DNA of 64,000 nucleotides, taken from Parapontixanthobacter aurantiacus. Lineage in GTDB: Bacteria > Pseudomonadota > Alphaproteobacteria > Sphingomonadales > Sphingomonadaceae. The translations under genes were made by a program, and so were the position numbers. Location of the stretch: assembly GCF_009827635.1 (NCBI RefSeq), contig NZ_WTYW01000002.1, positions 310,001 to 374,000 on the forward strand, written 5' to 3'. The notes beneath the pieces are model-generated. The model made no database searches. It was given only the letters and a program-made list of their open reading frames with translations, and was not told where the DNA came from. Each line of letters starts with the position of its first letter. The stretch's first letter is position 1. This document shows, piece after piece, positions 35,417-44,045 of this stretch.

Positions 35417-37014
35417 TGGTCGCATCGGTTTCGGCCCTGTCGAGTGCCGGTCAGGCCGCGAGCTACTACGAAGCCGACGACTACTATGCCGAAGGCGGCA
35501 TGGCTCCGTCCGAATGGTTTGGCGAGGCAGCGGAGAAGCTGGGCCTGTCGGGCGAGGTCGATCGCGAGAAATTTGCCGAATTGCTCGAAGGTCGCATTGC
35601 CGGACAGCAACTGGGCACCACCCGCGATGGCAAGGTCGAACATCGCCCAGGCTGGGACATCACCCTGTCCGCGCCCAAGTCGGTCTCGATCATGGCCGAG
35701 GTTGCCGGAGACAAGCGGCTGATCAAGGCACATGGCGCGGCAGTGAAAGTGGCGCTCGCCCATGTCGAAAAGCATATGGCGGCAACGCGGATCAGGCAGG
35801 GCGGCGAGGTGCGGCGCGAAGCGACCGGCAACCTTGCCATCGCCACCTTCCGCCATGAGACAAGCCGGGCGCAGGACCCGCAGCTGCACACCCACGGTGT
35901 GATCCTCAACGCCACGCAGGACAAGGATGGCAACTGGCGCAGCTTGGAACCCCGCGCCTTCTACCAGCTGCAAAAGGAAATCGGCGCGATCTACCGGCAG
36001 GAACTGGCTCACGGCGTTGCTGCGTTGGGATACAAGATCGAGGCAGGGAAAGACTCGCTCTTCGAGATCGCAGGCGTTCCGGAGAAGGCCATCGATGCAC
36101 TGAGCCAGCGCACCGCAGCAATTGATGCCCGGCTTGCCGAGCGCGGCACGAACCGGGAGCACGCGAGCGCCGCCGAAAAGCAGATCGCCGCGCTCGATAC
36201 CCGCGAGGCCAAGACCAGTGCGGATCACCGTTCCTTGCGCGCCGACTGGCGGGCGACTGCGGATGCCAACGGGTTCGACAAGGCAGCGCGGGCAAAGCTG
36301 ATCGGCGAAGCGAGAGAGCGGTCCAAGAACAGCGAAGCAACCGCCAGCCCGGAATTGCTGGCGCGGCAGGCGGTAGCCTGCGCCGCTGCAAAGCTGTCCG
36401 AGCGAGAGGCTGTGTTCTCGGCCAGCACGCTGGCGCGCGAGGCCGGAGACTTCGCCTTCGGCAAGGCCGAACACGGTGCAATCAGTGCGGCGATTGCAGA
36501 GGCGAAGAAGAGCGGCGAGCTTGTCCCGCGAACTTTCCTCGACCGGCGCGGGGCGGAGTTTTTCGGGTTCACCACCCCTCTGGCCATCGCAACAGAGCGG
36601 ACCATACTTCGCCTGGAGGAAGCCAGGCGCGGCACGATCCAATCACTCGCAAGTCCGGTGACCGCAGCGCGAACCATCGAGCGCGCGGCGCGGCAGTCGT
36701 CCCGATCCGGCTATGCCTGGACCCAAGACCAGAAGCGAGCGACTGCCGAACTGCTCATCTCGCGGAACCGCGTCACTGCCGTCCAAGGCTACGCCGGGAC
36801 GGCCAAGACCACCACCGTGCTCGCTACTTATGCGCGCGAGGCAAGCCCGACATGCGAACTTCGGGATATTTGGGATAGAGGATCAGGCCCGTGTTGGGGG
36901 CATGGTGAAGGCTGTCCCCGTCCACCCAGTAGAAGTCGACAGATGCCTTGGCGCGGTCGCGCACGGCCCCGGCGACTTCGGTATCATCGCTGTAGATCTC
37001 GCCATGCGGAATGA
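35416..37014 (+). pseudogene. MobF (TrwC/TraI-type) relaxase, truncated in the helicase domain
   Basis: Conjugative relaxase that nicks oriT and pilots single-stranded DNA. Seen: catalytic tyrosines YYEADDYY (residues 17-24), the three-His motif around LHTHGVIL (His158, His160), and the helicase Walker A GYAGTAKTTT near residue 458. At about base 36842 (after LATYAREA) the homology ends and the frame runs on in sequence antisense to a restriction-endonuclease fragment until 37014. A full protein is about 950-1000 residues, so the helicase is lost and mobilisation by this protein is unlikely. Confidence 0.88.
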
Positions 37015-37150
37015 TGTTCAGAGCTGAAAAGTCGCCGCCGAGATAGACCTGGTTTTTTGAATTGTCGTTCGGTGCGAGGCGCTTTGCATAGATACGGGTC
37101 GCGCCGTGATGACGCAGGAGATCCAGCAATTGCGCGAGTGATCCGGCCAA
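36842..37150 (-). pseudogene. MvaI/BcnI-family restriction endonuclease, N-terminal fragment
   Basis: The first hundred residues (LAQLLDLLRHHGATRIYAKR, LAPNDNSKNQVYLGGDFSAL, NIIPHGEIY, YPKYPEVRMSG) match what I recall of MvaI/BcnI-type monomeric restriction enzymes. It starts with TTG directly after the vsr stop and breaks off after RMSGL at the junction with the relaxase. The catalytic part is missing. Confidence 0.65.
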
Positions 37151-37603
37151 CTATTTACCCCTGAGCGTGATCGATGGTTCAGTCGATCTTACCCACGTGG
37201 CAAGTGCCTGCATAGTTTCACCAAAATCTGGCTTCGTGCGGCCTTTGAGCGCGCATTCCCAGACCACTCCGATGCGCCATCCATCGACCCGAAGAAACGC
37301 GGCAGCCTTGTTATCATTGGCTACATTCCGGCCGATCTTGTCCGCCCAGAATTCCTGTCGCGTCGCGGGCATTTTGAAGAGGTGACAATCATGTCCGTGC
37401 CAGAAGCAGCCATGGACGAAGACTACCGCCTTGTGGCGCGGGAACACGAGGTCAGGCTTGCCGGGCAATTCCTTCGCGTGAAGACGGAACCTCAGACCGA
37501 GCGCATGCAGAGCTCGCCGGACCTGGAGTTCCGGCTTCGTGTTGGCACCTCTGATCGCCGCCATATTGCGGCTGCGCGTGGCAACGTCGTGAACGTCGGC
37601 CAT
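37151..37603 (-). CDS. vsr: Very short patch repair endonuclease Vsr (second copy)
   Basis: A 150-residue Vsr: [20 protein letters not shown], the nuclease strand [31 protein letters not shown] and [10 protein letters not shown]. It is clearly related to, but not a recent copy of, the Vsr at 30.4 kb. It lies between a methyltransferase fragment (ends 3 bp upstream) and a restriction-enzyme fragment, the order M-vsr-R. The gene looks intact although both partners are broken. Confidence 0.92.
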   Translation of the reverse strand: MADVHDVATRSRNMAAIRGANTKPELQVRRALHALGLRFRLHAKELPGKPDLVFPRHKAVVFVHGCFWHGHDCHLFKMPATRQEFWADKIGRNVANDNKAAAFLRVDGWRIGVVWECALKGRTKPDFGETMQALATWVRSTEPSITLRGK

Positions 37604-37606
37604 GCG

Positions 37607-38277
37607 TCAGGCCACTTTGCTTCCCCTGACAGGCTCGACCAGAGCCTGAATATGGGGCTGCATAACGCGGGCTACGGCTTCAAACACCGGCACTGCAACT
37701 GAGTTGCCGAACTGCTTATAGGCCTGCGTGTCAGACACGGGGATGCGGAAATCATCGCCATAGCCCATAAGCCGCGCACATTCGCGCGGCGTCAGGCGTC
37801 GGGGATTGCTTCTCGGGCCCTGACTTACGAGGATTTCCGAGCCGTCCTTGTAGTATCGGGCTGACAGAGTGCGCGCGACATCATCGGGCGTCACCAGCCC
37901 GAAGCCGAAACCATTGCCCGCCGCTTTGTGCTTTTCGGCATAGCCCTGGAGATATTGCCAGAGCTTGTCGGTCAGCGTGTACTTGCCGTTCACGGCAGCA
38001 TTCGGGCCGAGAGTGTACGGAGCCTCGGCCTTCTCCGAGCCGTCTTCCGGATGGAGGATGCTGTTAAGCCGGACGCTTCCTTTTGGCGGGAGTTTCAGGT
38101 CGTGCCAGCTGAACGGAACGGCTTCGCGGAAGCCGACTATCACGATCCGTTCGCGATGCTGCGGCACGAAGTGCTGCGCATCGATCACCTGATGCCAGAC
38201 CTTATATCCCAGTTCCTCGGTCAGCGTTCGCAGGATGACATCGAAGGTGCGCCCCTTGTCGTGACTCTTGGCCTGCG
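37607..38277 (-). pseudogene. C5-cytosine methyltransferase, C-terminal part only
   Basis: Homology begins at [20 protein letters not shown] and continues through motif VIII ([11 protein letters not shown]), the target-recognition region and motifs IX-X ([26 protein letters not shown]). Motifs I-VI, including the catalytic Pro-Cys and the ENV motif, are missing, replaced by the start of a DUF3768 gene in the other direction near 38277. It cannot methylate. Confidence 0.85.
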
Positions 38278-38279
38278 TT

Positions 38280-38579
38280 GCCGTTGCAACTGAAGGCTTC
38301 CGGGCCTTGCCCGAGCAGGACCAGTCGCTGGTGCGCGAGCTGATCGAAACCTTCGACGCCTTCACGCCGGACAACGATCCTTACGGAGAACGCGATTTCG
38401 GGGCGATCTATCAGGTTGGCGATGGCCGCTGGACGACCAAGCGACCGGCGCGTCCTGCCGAAACCGTGTTCTGGAAGATCGATGCCTACGACTGCGACTT
38501 GCTGTTCGGCAGCGAGGACCCGGCCAATCCCGCAGCGACCCGGCGTGTACTGACGATCATGCTGGCATCGGAATACTGA
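38280..38579 (+). pseudogene. DUF3768-family protein, N-terminus missing
   Basis: About 100 residues ([67 protein letters not shown]) match the DUF3768 proteins common on alphaproteobacterial plasmids and islands. The usual first 20-25 residues and the ribosome-binding site are replaced by the methyltransferase fragment. Function of the family is unknown. Confidence 0.7.
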
Positions 38580-38584
38580 AACGA

Positions 38585-38618
38585 GAGAAGCGCTGCCGCA
38601 GTATGCGGTGCGCTTCTC
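38585..38618 (+). terminator. Strong hairpin after the DUF3768 gene
   Basis: GAGAAGCGC (38585-38593) pairs perfectly with GCGCTTCTC (38610-38618), with an additional inner stem CCGCA/TGCGG, 5 bp after the stop. There is no T tract on the plus strand. Confidence 0.5.
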
Positions 38619-38880
38619 ATCCACCACTTTGCGCTTGTTTGAACTGCAAACCGGATTCGACCGGAAATCCGGTCTGGTCCCGCGCGGTGCAGCACGTGTG
38701 AGAATTCGCTTCGTGTTGTCGGCTTCGTTTTGAGCACCCAACTGGCCGCACGCGGTCAGCCTTCAATGCCCTGCCCGCGCCGGTTCACTCCGCTCACCCG
38801 TGTTGGACATGAATCCTGGCCTTGGCCGTGCGGCCTTCCTGTTTGGTGCAACGAGCCACCAGACACGAAAGGAAATCATC

Positions 38881-39105
38881 ATGGCACGCAGTAGTACCGC
38901 ACCCGCGCAGGAGACCAATCCGCCGGACTTCCTCGCCTGGCATGTCGCCAACAAGGGCGACAAGGGTTTCTGGACCCGCATCGGAGCCGCGTGGTCCCAC
39001 CGAGACCGCAAGGGACTATCGCTTCAATTGGAAGTGATGCCGATCAATGGCCGGATCGTCCTGCGCACACCGCTGGACGACGAGAAGAAGGAACCGGGCG
39101 CTTAG
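38881..39105 (+). CDS. Small conserved plasmid/island protein
   Basis: A 74-residue protein (MARSSTAPAQETNPPDFLAW; FWTRIGAAWSHRDRKGLSLQ). AAGGAAA precedes the ATG at 38881. Resembles small proteins of unknown function seen beside DUF736/DUF3768 genes on sphingomonad mobile elements (recall, not checked). No domain assigned. Confidence 0.7.
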   Translation: MARSSTAPAQETNPPDFLAWHVANKGDKGFWTRIGAAWSHRDRKGLSLQLEVMPINGRIVLRTPLDDEKKEPGA

Positions 39106-39122
39106 CGCCCGGCCTTCGGGCG
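39094..39122 (+). terminator. Two competing hairpins at the end of the small gene
   Basis: CCGGGCGC (39094-39101) pairs with GCGCCCGG (39105-39112) around the stop codon, and CGCCCG (39106-39111) can instead pair with CGGGCG (39117-39122). No T run follows (GACGGAGCAAAAAA), so it may be only a weak terminator or RNA-stabilising structure before the next operon. Confidence 0.4.
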
Positions 39123-39250
39123 ACGGAGCAAAAAATTCGGTCCACTTTCAATACTTGAAGCTTCTTATACTGGAATTTTGGGATGCAGCCCTCTATGTCC
39201 GACCGCTAATATGGCTCGACCGTTCGGGCATTCATGCGCGCGGGGGCCAA

Positions 39251-40465
39251 ATGGAGGATAAGCGAAGCAAAAAAGGAGTTTCGGCTTCTAGCTTCGCTAC
39301 ACGTGCGCGTACGGTAGATCATCTCGGGCGTGAGCAGATCGCCGATTGTCCTACGGCCATATCCGAATTGTGGAAGAACGCGTGGGACGCGTATGCCAGA
39401 GATGTCGGACTGCGCATTTTTTCCAGTGAAGAGCCGGTGGCAGCGCTCACCGATAATGGGCATGGCATGCGCCCAGAGGACTTCTTCGAGCGCTGGCTTG
39501 TCATCGGAACCGAAAGCAAGCTCTCGGATGTAAAGCCGGTCCCGCCGCAGGATCGCAATGGTTTGCCCATACGCCCTCGACAAGGACAGAAGGGCATCGG
39601 ACGCTTGTCCAGCGCCAAGCTGGGATCGGTTATGCTTCTCGTGACGAAGCATCGAAGTGCCAATTTCGTGGCAGCGCTTATCGATTGGCGATTGTTCGAA
39701 AATCCTTTTATCAATCTGGCCGATATCACCGTTCCGACAGGGGAATTCGAAAAGCTGGACGAGATATTCGATGAACTCCCGGCGTTCTGCGATGCGATCG
39801 CCGCGAGCGTGGTAGACGATGATCGCGGCTGGCGGAATGGTAAGCCAAAGGTCCGCGAGCGATGGCGGCGTTTCGACGAGGATGAGGAACGCGCCGGTCT
39901 TCCACCTTCGCAGAGAATCCTGCAGAGTTTAAAGCGGCTCCCGTTTGAGGCTGGCCATCTTGCGCACTGGGCGGCGCCTGGAACAGCGATGTTGGTCTAT
40001 GAGCTCGACGATACGCTTCGCGCACTTCCAAATAGCGGCGACACTGATCCAGTCGCTGAAGAAAGTCGAACTCGTTTTGAGCGTACACTCTCCAATTTCG
40101 TTGATCCTTACGGCAGCGAAAAAGATCGCCCCGACTTCGAGTATAGGGCCGACATTGTTTCGGCAAACGAGGTGGCTGGGCGCCGCAAGACGATCGTCGG
40201 AGCGGAGAAGGCGATCGACAGGACCCAGATCCAAGAGCTGGAGCATCAGCTTGAAGGGGTGGTCGGAGAAGACGGCGTCTTTCGAGGCCGGGTGAAGGCC
40301 TTCGGAACATGGATAGAAGAAAAGGTGGATTTTGCGCTGCCCAAGGGCATCGCGATTCCCGAACGAGCCGACACTAAAGTCGGAGCCTTCGAACTCTTCA
40401 TCGCGTCGATGGAATTCGACAAAAAAACTCAACACACTCTTCCTCGGAACATGATCGTTATGTAG
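39251..40465 (+). CDS. Two-GHKL ATPase/kinase, N-terminal fragment (MutL/Hsp90-like ATPase domain)
   Basis: The first 404 residues of a large protein that is continued in another frame from 40.43 kb. They form a GHKL ATPase of the Hsp90/MutL/HATPase_c_3 type: N-box AISELWKNAWDAYA (about residues 37-50), metal/adenine loop DNGHGM, the lid KGIGRLSSAKLG, then a helical stretch. Start at ATG 39251 (MEDKRSKKGVSASSFATRAR), preceded by GGGGG; a TATACT at 39166 is a possible -10. The natural reading appears to pass through FDKK at an A7 run (40421-40427) into the next frame; here it ends early. First gene of a tightly packed five-gene operon. Confidence 0.85.
   Translation: MEDKRSKKGVSASSFATRARTVDHLGREQIADCPTAISELWKNAWDAYARDVGLRIFSSEEPVAALTDNGHGMRPEDFFERWLVIGTESKLSDVKPVPPQDRNGLPIRPRQGQKGIGRLSSAKLGSVMLLVTKHRSANFVAALIDWRLFENPFINLADITVPTGEFEKLDEIFDELPAFCDAIAASVVDDDRGWRNGKPKVRERWRRFDEDEERAGLPPSQRILQSLKRLPFEAGHLAHWAAPGTAMLVYELDDTLRALPNSGDTDPVAEESRTRFERTLSNFVDPYGSEKDRPDFEYRADIVSANEVAGRRKTIVGAEKAIDRTQIQELEHQLEGVVGEDGVFRGRVKAFGTWIEEKVDFALPKGIAIPERADTKVGAFELFIASMEFDKKTQHTLPRNMIVM
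40421..40428 (+). other. A7 run at the frameshift splitting the ATPase/kinase gene
   Basis: Seven A at 40421-40427 followed by C. Reading shifted by -1 here restores one continuous frame (K-N-S-T-H-S-S-S-E-H-D-R-Y-V-E-L-A-S-E-Y) into the downstream fragment, equal to the gene having eight A. It may be a phase-variable or slipping tract, a recent mutation, or an assembly error. Confidence 0.7.
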
Positions 40466-40467
40466 AA

Positions 40468-42231
40468 TTGGCATCAGAATACGCAGGTCTGATGATCTAT
40501 CGCGACGGACTTCGAGTACTTCCGTATGGTAGAGAAGACAATGATTTCTTCGAAATTGAGTCCAAGCGCAGCAAGAACGCGGGACGGTATTTCTGGAACC
40601 ATCGGCAGATGTTCGGTCGCATCGCCCTAACGCGAAGAAGCAACCCCAACCTACGGGACAAGGCGGGTCGCGAAGGATTCATCGACAACGTGGCGGCGAA
40701 AACCTTCCGCGCCGTCGTAGAGAATATTCTCGAACAATCCGCGCGGCGCTATTTCGGTTCGGCTTCGGACATCCGGACGCCGCGCCTCGAAGAAATTCGT
40801 GAAAGCAATCGTGCTGGTCGCGCGAAGGAGGAGGCGAAGAAACTTCGCGAACGGGAACGGAAGCTGTTCCAAGCCGAGCTGGACGCCGCTGAGGCACTAC
40901 TCCCCGGACTTAGGGAAGAGGTTGCGCAAGCCTCAGAAACACTTGCCATCCAAGACGACGCAGACATTGCAAAGGCGGCCGAGCGTCTGTCCGACTGGCG
41001 GGAAAGGTTGGCCGAAGCCGAGTTGCGGCCCCAACCTTCAGGCACAGCGCGGCTCAACAAGCGATACCAAGCTGCGCGATCGTCAGCCAAGTCCATTGCC
41101 TTGTCGATTGCTGAATTTGACAACGTCTTTCGAGATCGGATCGAAGAATTCGAAGCAGCAGACCCGGCGGCAGTGCTCGAACGACAGACCGAAGCTGCTG
41201 TCAGCGCCGTGCGCAAGCAAGTTCAGGCATTCCAGTCTGACATCGAAGCGATGCAGCGCGAGCAATACGGAGGCGTCCGGGAGCTCGCGTTGATGCGCCT
41301 TGGTGAGTTCCGACGTGAGACGGCGGCTATCGCCGCAAACCTGCAGACTGGAAATTTCGATTTGGCGAAATCGGTGGAAGCCGTACGCCTGCTGCGTGAT
41401 CGTTGGACTGTAGAGAACCGCAGACTGTTTGGTACTTACCTTTCAGCCCTAGGTGCGGTGAAGGATGAAATTGACCTCGAGACGCTCGCGAGCGTGCAGT
41501 CGGAGGAGCTTCGCGAAGCAGCGAGCGAGCTCGATCGCCTTACGGCGCTCGCTCAGCTCGGCATTGCCGTAGAAATCGCAGCGCACGATCTTGCAGACTT
41601 TGACGAAATGGCAACGTCCGGGATCGCCGCACTGCCAGAAAGCATACGCAACTCGGAAGCCGTCCGAGACATCCGCCTTGGCATTGAAGGGCTCACCGAC
41701 CAGCTCCGCTTTCTTTCTCCTCTCAGACTGTCGGGCGACAAGGTCCAGCGATGGATCGAAGGACGTGAAATCGAGGACTTCGTGCGACGTTTCTTCGCGC
41801 CAACGTTGGCGCGGGCGGGAATCGATTTCAGCGCTACGCCAGCATTTGAGGTAGTGCAGCTCTATGAACGGCCCGCCCGAGTGTTCCCCGTGTTCCTGAA
41901 TCTTGTGAACAACGCGATTTACTGGGTGAGCACCGCCCCACGCTCGACCAGGCGCATTTTGCTCGACGTAGCAGGAGATGAACTGCTGGTTTCCGATAGT
42001 GGCCCAGGCGTTGAGGAAGAAGACCGCGAGCATATCTTCAACCTGTTCTTTACCAGGAAGAAGCGGTCTGGGCGAGGCGTAGGGCTCTATCTCGCCCGCG
42101 CGAATCTCGCGGCCGGAGGGCATTCGCTGCGTTATGTGGGGGAGGACGATGAGCCGCCTCTAGAGGGTGCTACGTTTTATTTGGGATTCAATAATATACG
42201 GATGGCCGAGGAAATTGGGGGCGATGGCTGA
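40468..42231 (+). CDS. Two-GHKL ATPase/kinase, C-terminal fragment (transducer, coiled coil, histidine-kinase-like domain)
   Basis: The remaining 587 residues of the same protein. They start with a transducer-type beta domain (SEYAGLMIYRDGLRVLPYGR, MFGRIALTRRSNPNLRDKAG), continue with a long charged coiled coil (about residues 110-290), then a DHp-like helix with a possible phospho-His in IAVEIAAHDLADF (near residue 374), and end with a classical histidine-kinase ATPase: N-box FLNLVNNAIYWV, G1 DSGPGV, FNLFFTRK and G2 SGRGVGLYLA. Joined with the preceding fragment this gives about 990 residues with two GHKL ATPase domains. The last 8 bases overlap the receiver gene. Confidence 0.85.
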   Translation: MASEYAGLMIYRDGLRVLPYGREDNDFFEIESKRSKNAGRYFWNHRQMFGRIALTRRSNPNLRDKAGREGFIDNVAAKTFRAVVENILEQSARRYFGSASDIRTPRLEEIRESNRAGRAKEEAKKLRERERKLFQAELDAAEALLPGLREEVAQASETLAIQDDADIAKAAERLSDWRERLAEAELRPQPSGTARLNKRYQAARSSAKSIALSIAEFDNVFRDRIEEFEAADPAAVLERQTEAAVSAVRKQVQAFQSDIEAMQREQYGGVRELALMRLGEFRRETAAIAANLQTGNFDLAKSVEAVRLLRDRWTVENRRLFGTYLSALGAVKDEIDLETLASVQSEELREAASELDRLTALAQLGIAVEIAAHDLADFDEMATSGIAALPESIRNSEAVRDIRLGIEGLTDQLRFLSPLRLSGDKVQRWIEGREIEDFVRRFFAPTLARAGIDFSATPAFEVVQLYERPARVFPVFLNLVNNAIYWVSTAPRSTRRILLDVAGDELLVSDSGPGVEEEDREHIFNLFFTRKKRSGRGVGLYLARANLAAGGHSLRYVGEDDEPPLEGATFYLGFNNIRMAEEIGGDG

Positions 42232-44035
42232 AGCGACATATAAGGATTTGGTGGCCGAGGCTTTTTTGAGTCCGATCCGCTCGGTGTTGATCGTCGATGA
42301 TGACTATCCAACGCTGCACGAAATCCTGCTCTCGGACAGCGAACGGAAGCGCCAGTATGGCGATAAAGACTGGAACCGCTCATCGCACAGCCGTGCGAGA
42401 GTTAGGCGTGTTATCGAGCAATTTCGGGGGCCTGGTGCTCCTTACATGCTAGACATCCACGACGGCCGTTCACCGAGCGAAGAAACTGATGAGAAGAAGG
42501 TTGGCACGCTCCAACAGACTGACTTGCTCATCCTCGACTATATTCTTGACAAAGCCAAGGAGGATGACGGGACGGCTTCCCTCCGCATTGCGCGCGAAGC
42601 TTTGGACAACAAGCATTTCAATCTTATTCTCGTCCACACGAAAGAAGACTTGGACGACGTTTTTACCGAATTCGCGCTCGGGCTGCTGCAACCGTGTTTT
42701 GAGCAAGACGGAAATGACGATCCATATGAATCCCTAGTCGATTTTCTCGACGAACACGAGACGCCGCTCGTTACCGCCGTTGCTGCGGAGCAGTATTTGT
42801 TTGCCAGAGGAATTTTGGCCCGCAAAACAATGGTGCAACTGAAATCGGCACTTATGCGCGGAGAAGGTCCGCTCGGTGCCGTAAAGAACGCCTTGGAAAC
42901 TGGGGGGCTGGATCGGCGTGAGTGGCTTCGAGCACTTCAATACGCATTGGAGGCTTTCGAGGGGAGCAACGCGGAACGTTTTTCGACAGAGAACCACGGT
43001 GTCCTTGATTGGCGAAACGAGACCGTCAAATATATCCGAGCTTCACGCGGCTTTGTTTGCTTTAGCAAAAAGCAAGATGAGTTGGATCTGCTTAAAACGG
43101 TGCATGAAGCACTAGCTGCTTGGCGTCCCCTGCCATCACGCCTGTTGCTTACAAAGCTGCGCGCTGAAATGAATGAGCGCGGGATCGAAGTTCAGGACGA
43201 TGCCATAGGCAATCCGGAAGTCGGTGCTGTTTGGTACCTCCGCCTTCTCGAGAAAGACGAACCGGGTTTGCAAGCGCTGATCGATCGAACTGTAAGGCAT
43301 CATTCGGAACAACTGCTTGATCAACTACTTCCACAGGTCAACGATTTTGCGGCGCGGCTACGGAAGATCGACGCAGAGAAAGACGCATATGATGTTGTGA
43401 AACGCAGGTTTGGCCTCGATCTTTCCAACGAAGCCGTACTTCTCACAGCAAAGGCTGGCCACAACGCCTTCATCGGCAGCAAGCCTTCCAAAAGCGCCCA
43501 TGTCGATCTAGGACACATCCTGCTCATCAGCGGAACATATTGGTTCTGTGCGACACCTGCGTGCGACATGGTTCCAGGGCAAGACCGCGGATCACCCCCG
43601 GACAAACTTCCTGAGCTCAAACGATTTACCGCGCTCAAGTTGATTGAGCATGGCGAGAACAAAGCTCTACGCGATGCCAATCGCGGCGGTCAGGTATTCG
43701 TAAACCTCCGCAACGGGGAGGGAACAGAGCGAAAGGCTTTCAGAGTCGCCGAGTCACTTGGCAGTTCTCCAACCTCAATGACTATGTATGTCGAAAACAA
43801 CGGCTATCTTTCAGAAGGTTTGCCGCCTTCTTGCCGCGTGGTGCATGTCGGCGCCGAGACGAAACCTGATGGCACAATGGCCCCGGCGCTCGTCGAACAA
43901 ACCGCGCTTGTCTGCGGAATGTTGCGGTACGAGTATGCACTGGAAATTCAGTCGCGATACGTTGCCTCTCAGGCTCGCATCGGCCTAGAATTCGAGGCGC
44001 ATGAGCCGCAGGCGGCTGAAGAGAAATCGGACTAG
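42224..44035 (+). CDS. Receiver-domain protein with large novel C-terminal region
   Basis: 603 residues. The N-terminal 160 form a response-regulator receiver: acidic pocket SVLIVDDDYP (residues 20-29), phospho-acceptor candidate Asp105 in LLILDYILD, and Thr139-Lys140 in ILVHTKED. No DNA-binding output domain follows; instead about 440 residues of unknown fold containing LISGTYWFCATPACDMVPGQ near residue 450. The start ATGGCTGA overlaps the kinase stop by 8 bp. It is the natural phosphotransfer partner of the upstream histidine-kinase-like protein and probably passes the signal to the methyltransferase/nuclease pair (inference). Confidence 0.85.
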   Translation: MAEATYKDLVAEAFLSPIRSVLIVDDDYPTLHEILLSDSERKRQYGDKDWNRSSHSRARVRRVIEQFRGPGAPYMLDIHDGRSPSEETDEKKVGTLQQTDLLILDYILDKAKEDDGTASLRIAREALDNKHFNLILVHTKEDLDDVFTEFALGLLQPCFEQDGNDDPYESLVDFLDEHETPLVTAVAAEQYLFARGILARKTMVQLKSALMRGEGPLGAVKNALETGGLDRREWLRALQYALEAFEGSNAERFSTENHGVLDWRNETVKYIRASRGFVCFSKKQDELDLLKTVHEALAAWRPLPSRLLLTKLRAEMNERGIEVQDDAIGNPEVGAVWYLRLLEKDEPGLQALIDRTVRHHSEQLLDQLLPQVNDFAARLRKIDAEKDAYDVVKRRFGLDLSNEAVLLTAKAGHNAFIGSKPSKSAHVDLGHILLISGTYWFCATPACDMVPGQDRGSPPDKLPELKRFTALKLIEHGENKALRDANRGGQVFVNLRNGEGTERKAFRVAESLGSSPTSMTMYVENNGYLSEGLPPSCRVVHVGAETKPDGTMAPALVEQTALVCGMLRYEYALEIQSRYVASQARIGLEFEAHEPQAAEEKSD

Positions 44036-44045
44036 GCGTCGGCGC

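Noticed and set aside
35323-36642. 439-codon open frame antisense to the relaxase
   Set aside because: The sense strand encodes the relaxase tyrosines and His motif; the antisense product has Cys/Arg-rich random composition.
39047-39250. Longer N-terminus (68 more codons) for the ATPase/kinase
   Set aside because: It overlaps the end of the preceding small gene and its two hairpins and has no protein-like composition; ATG 39251 starts directly before the conserved region.
40415-40440. Classical programmed -1 frameshift heptamer
   Set aside because: The zero-frame codons AAA AAA are preceded by C, so simultaneous slippage of two tRNAs would mispair; no stimulatory stem-loop is obvious. Kept only as a slippage/phase-variation site.
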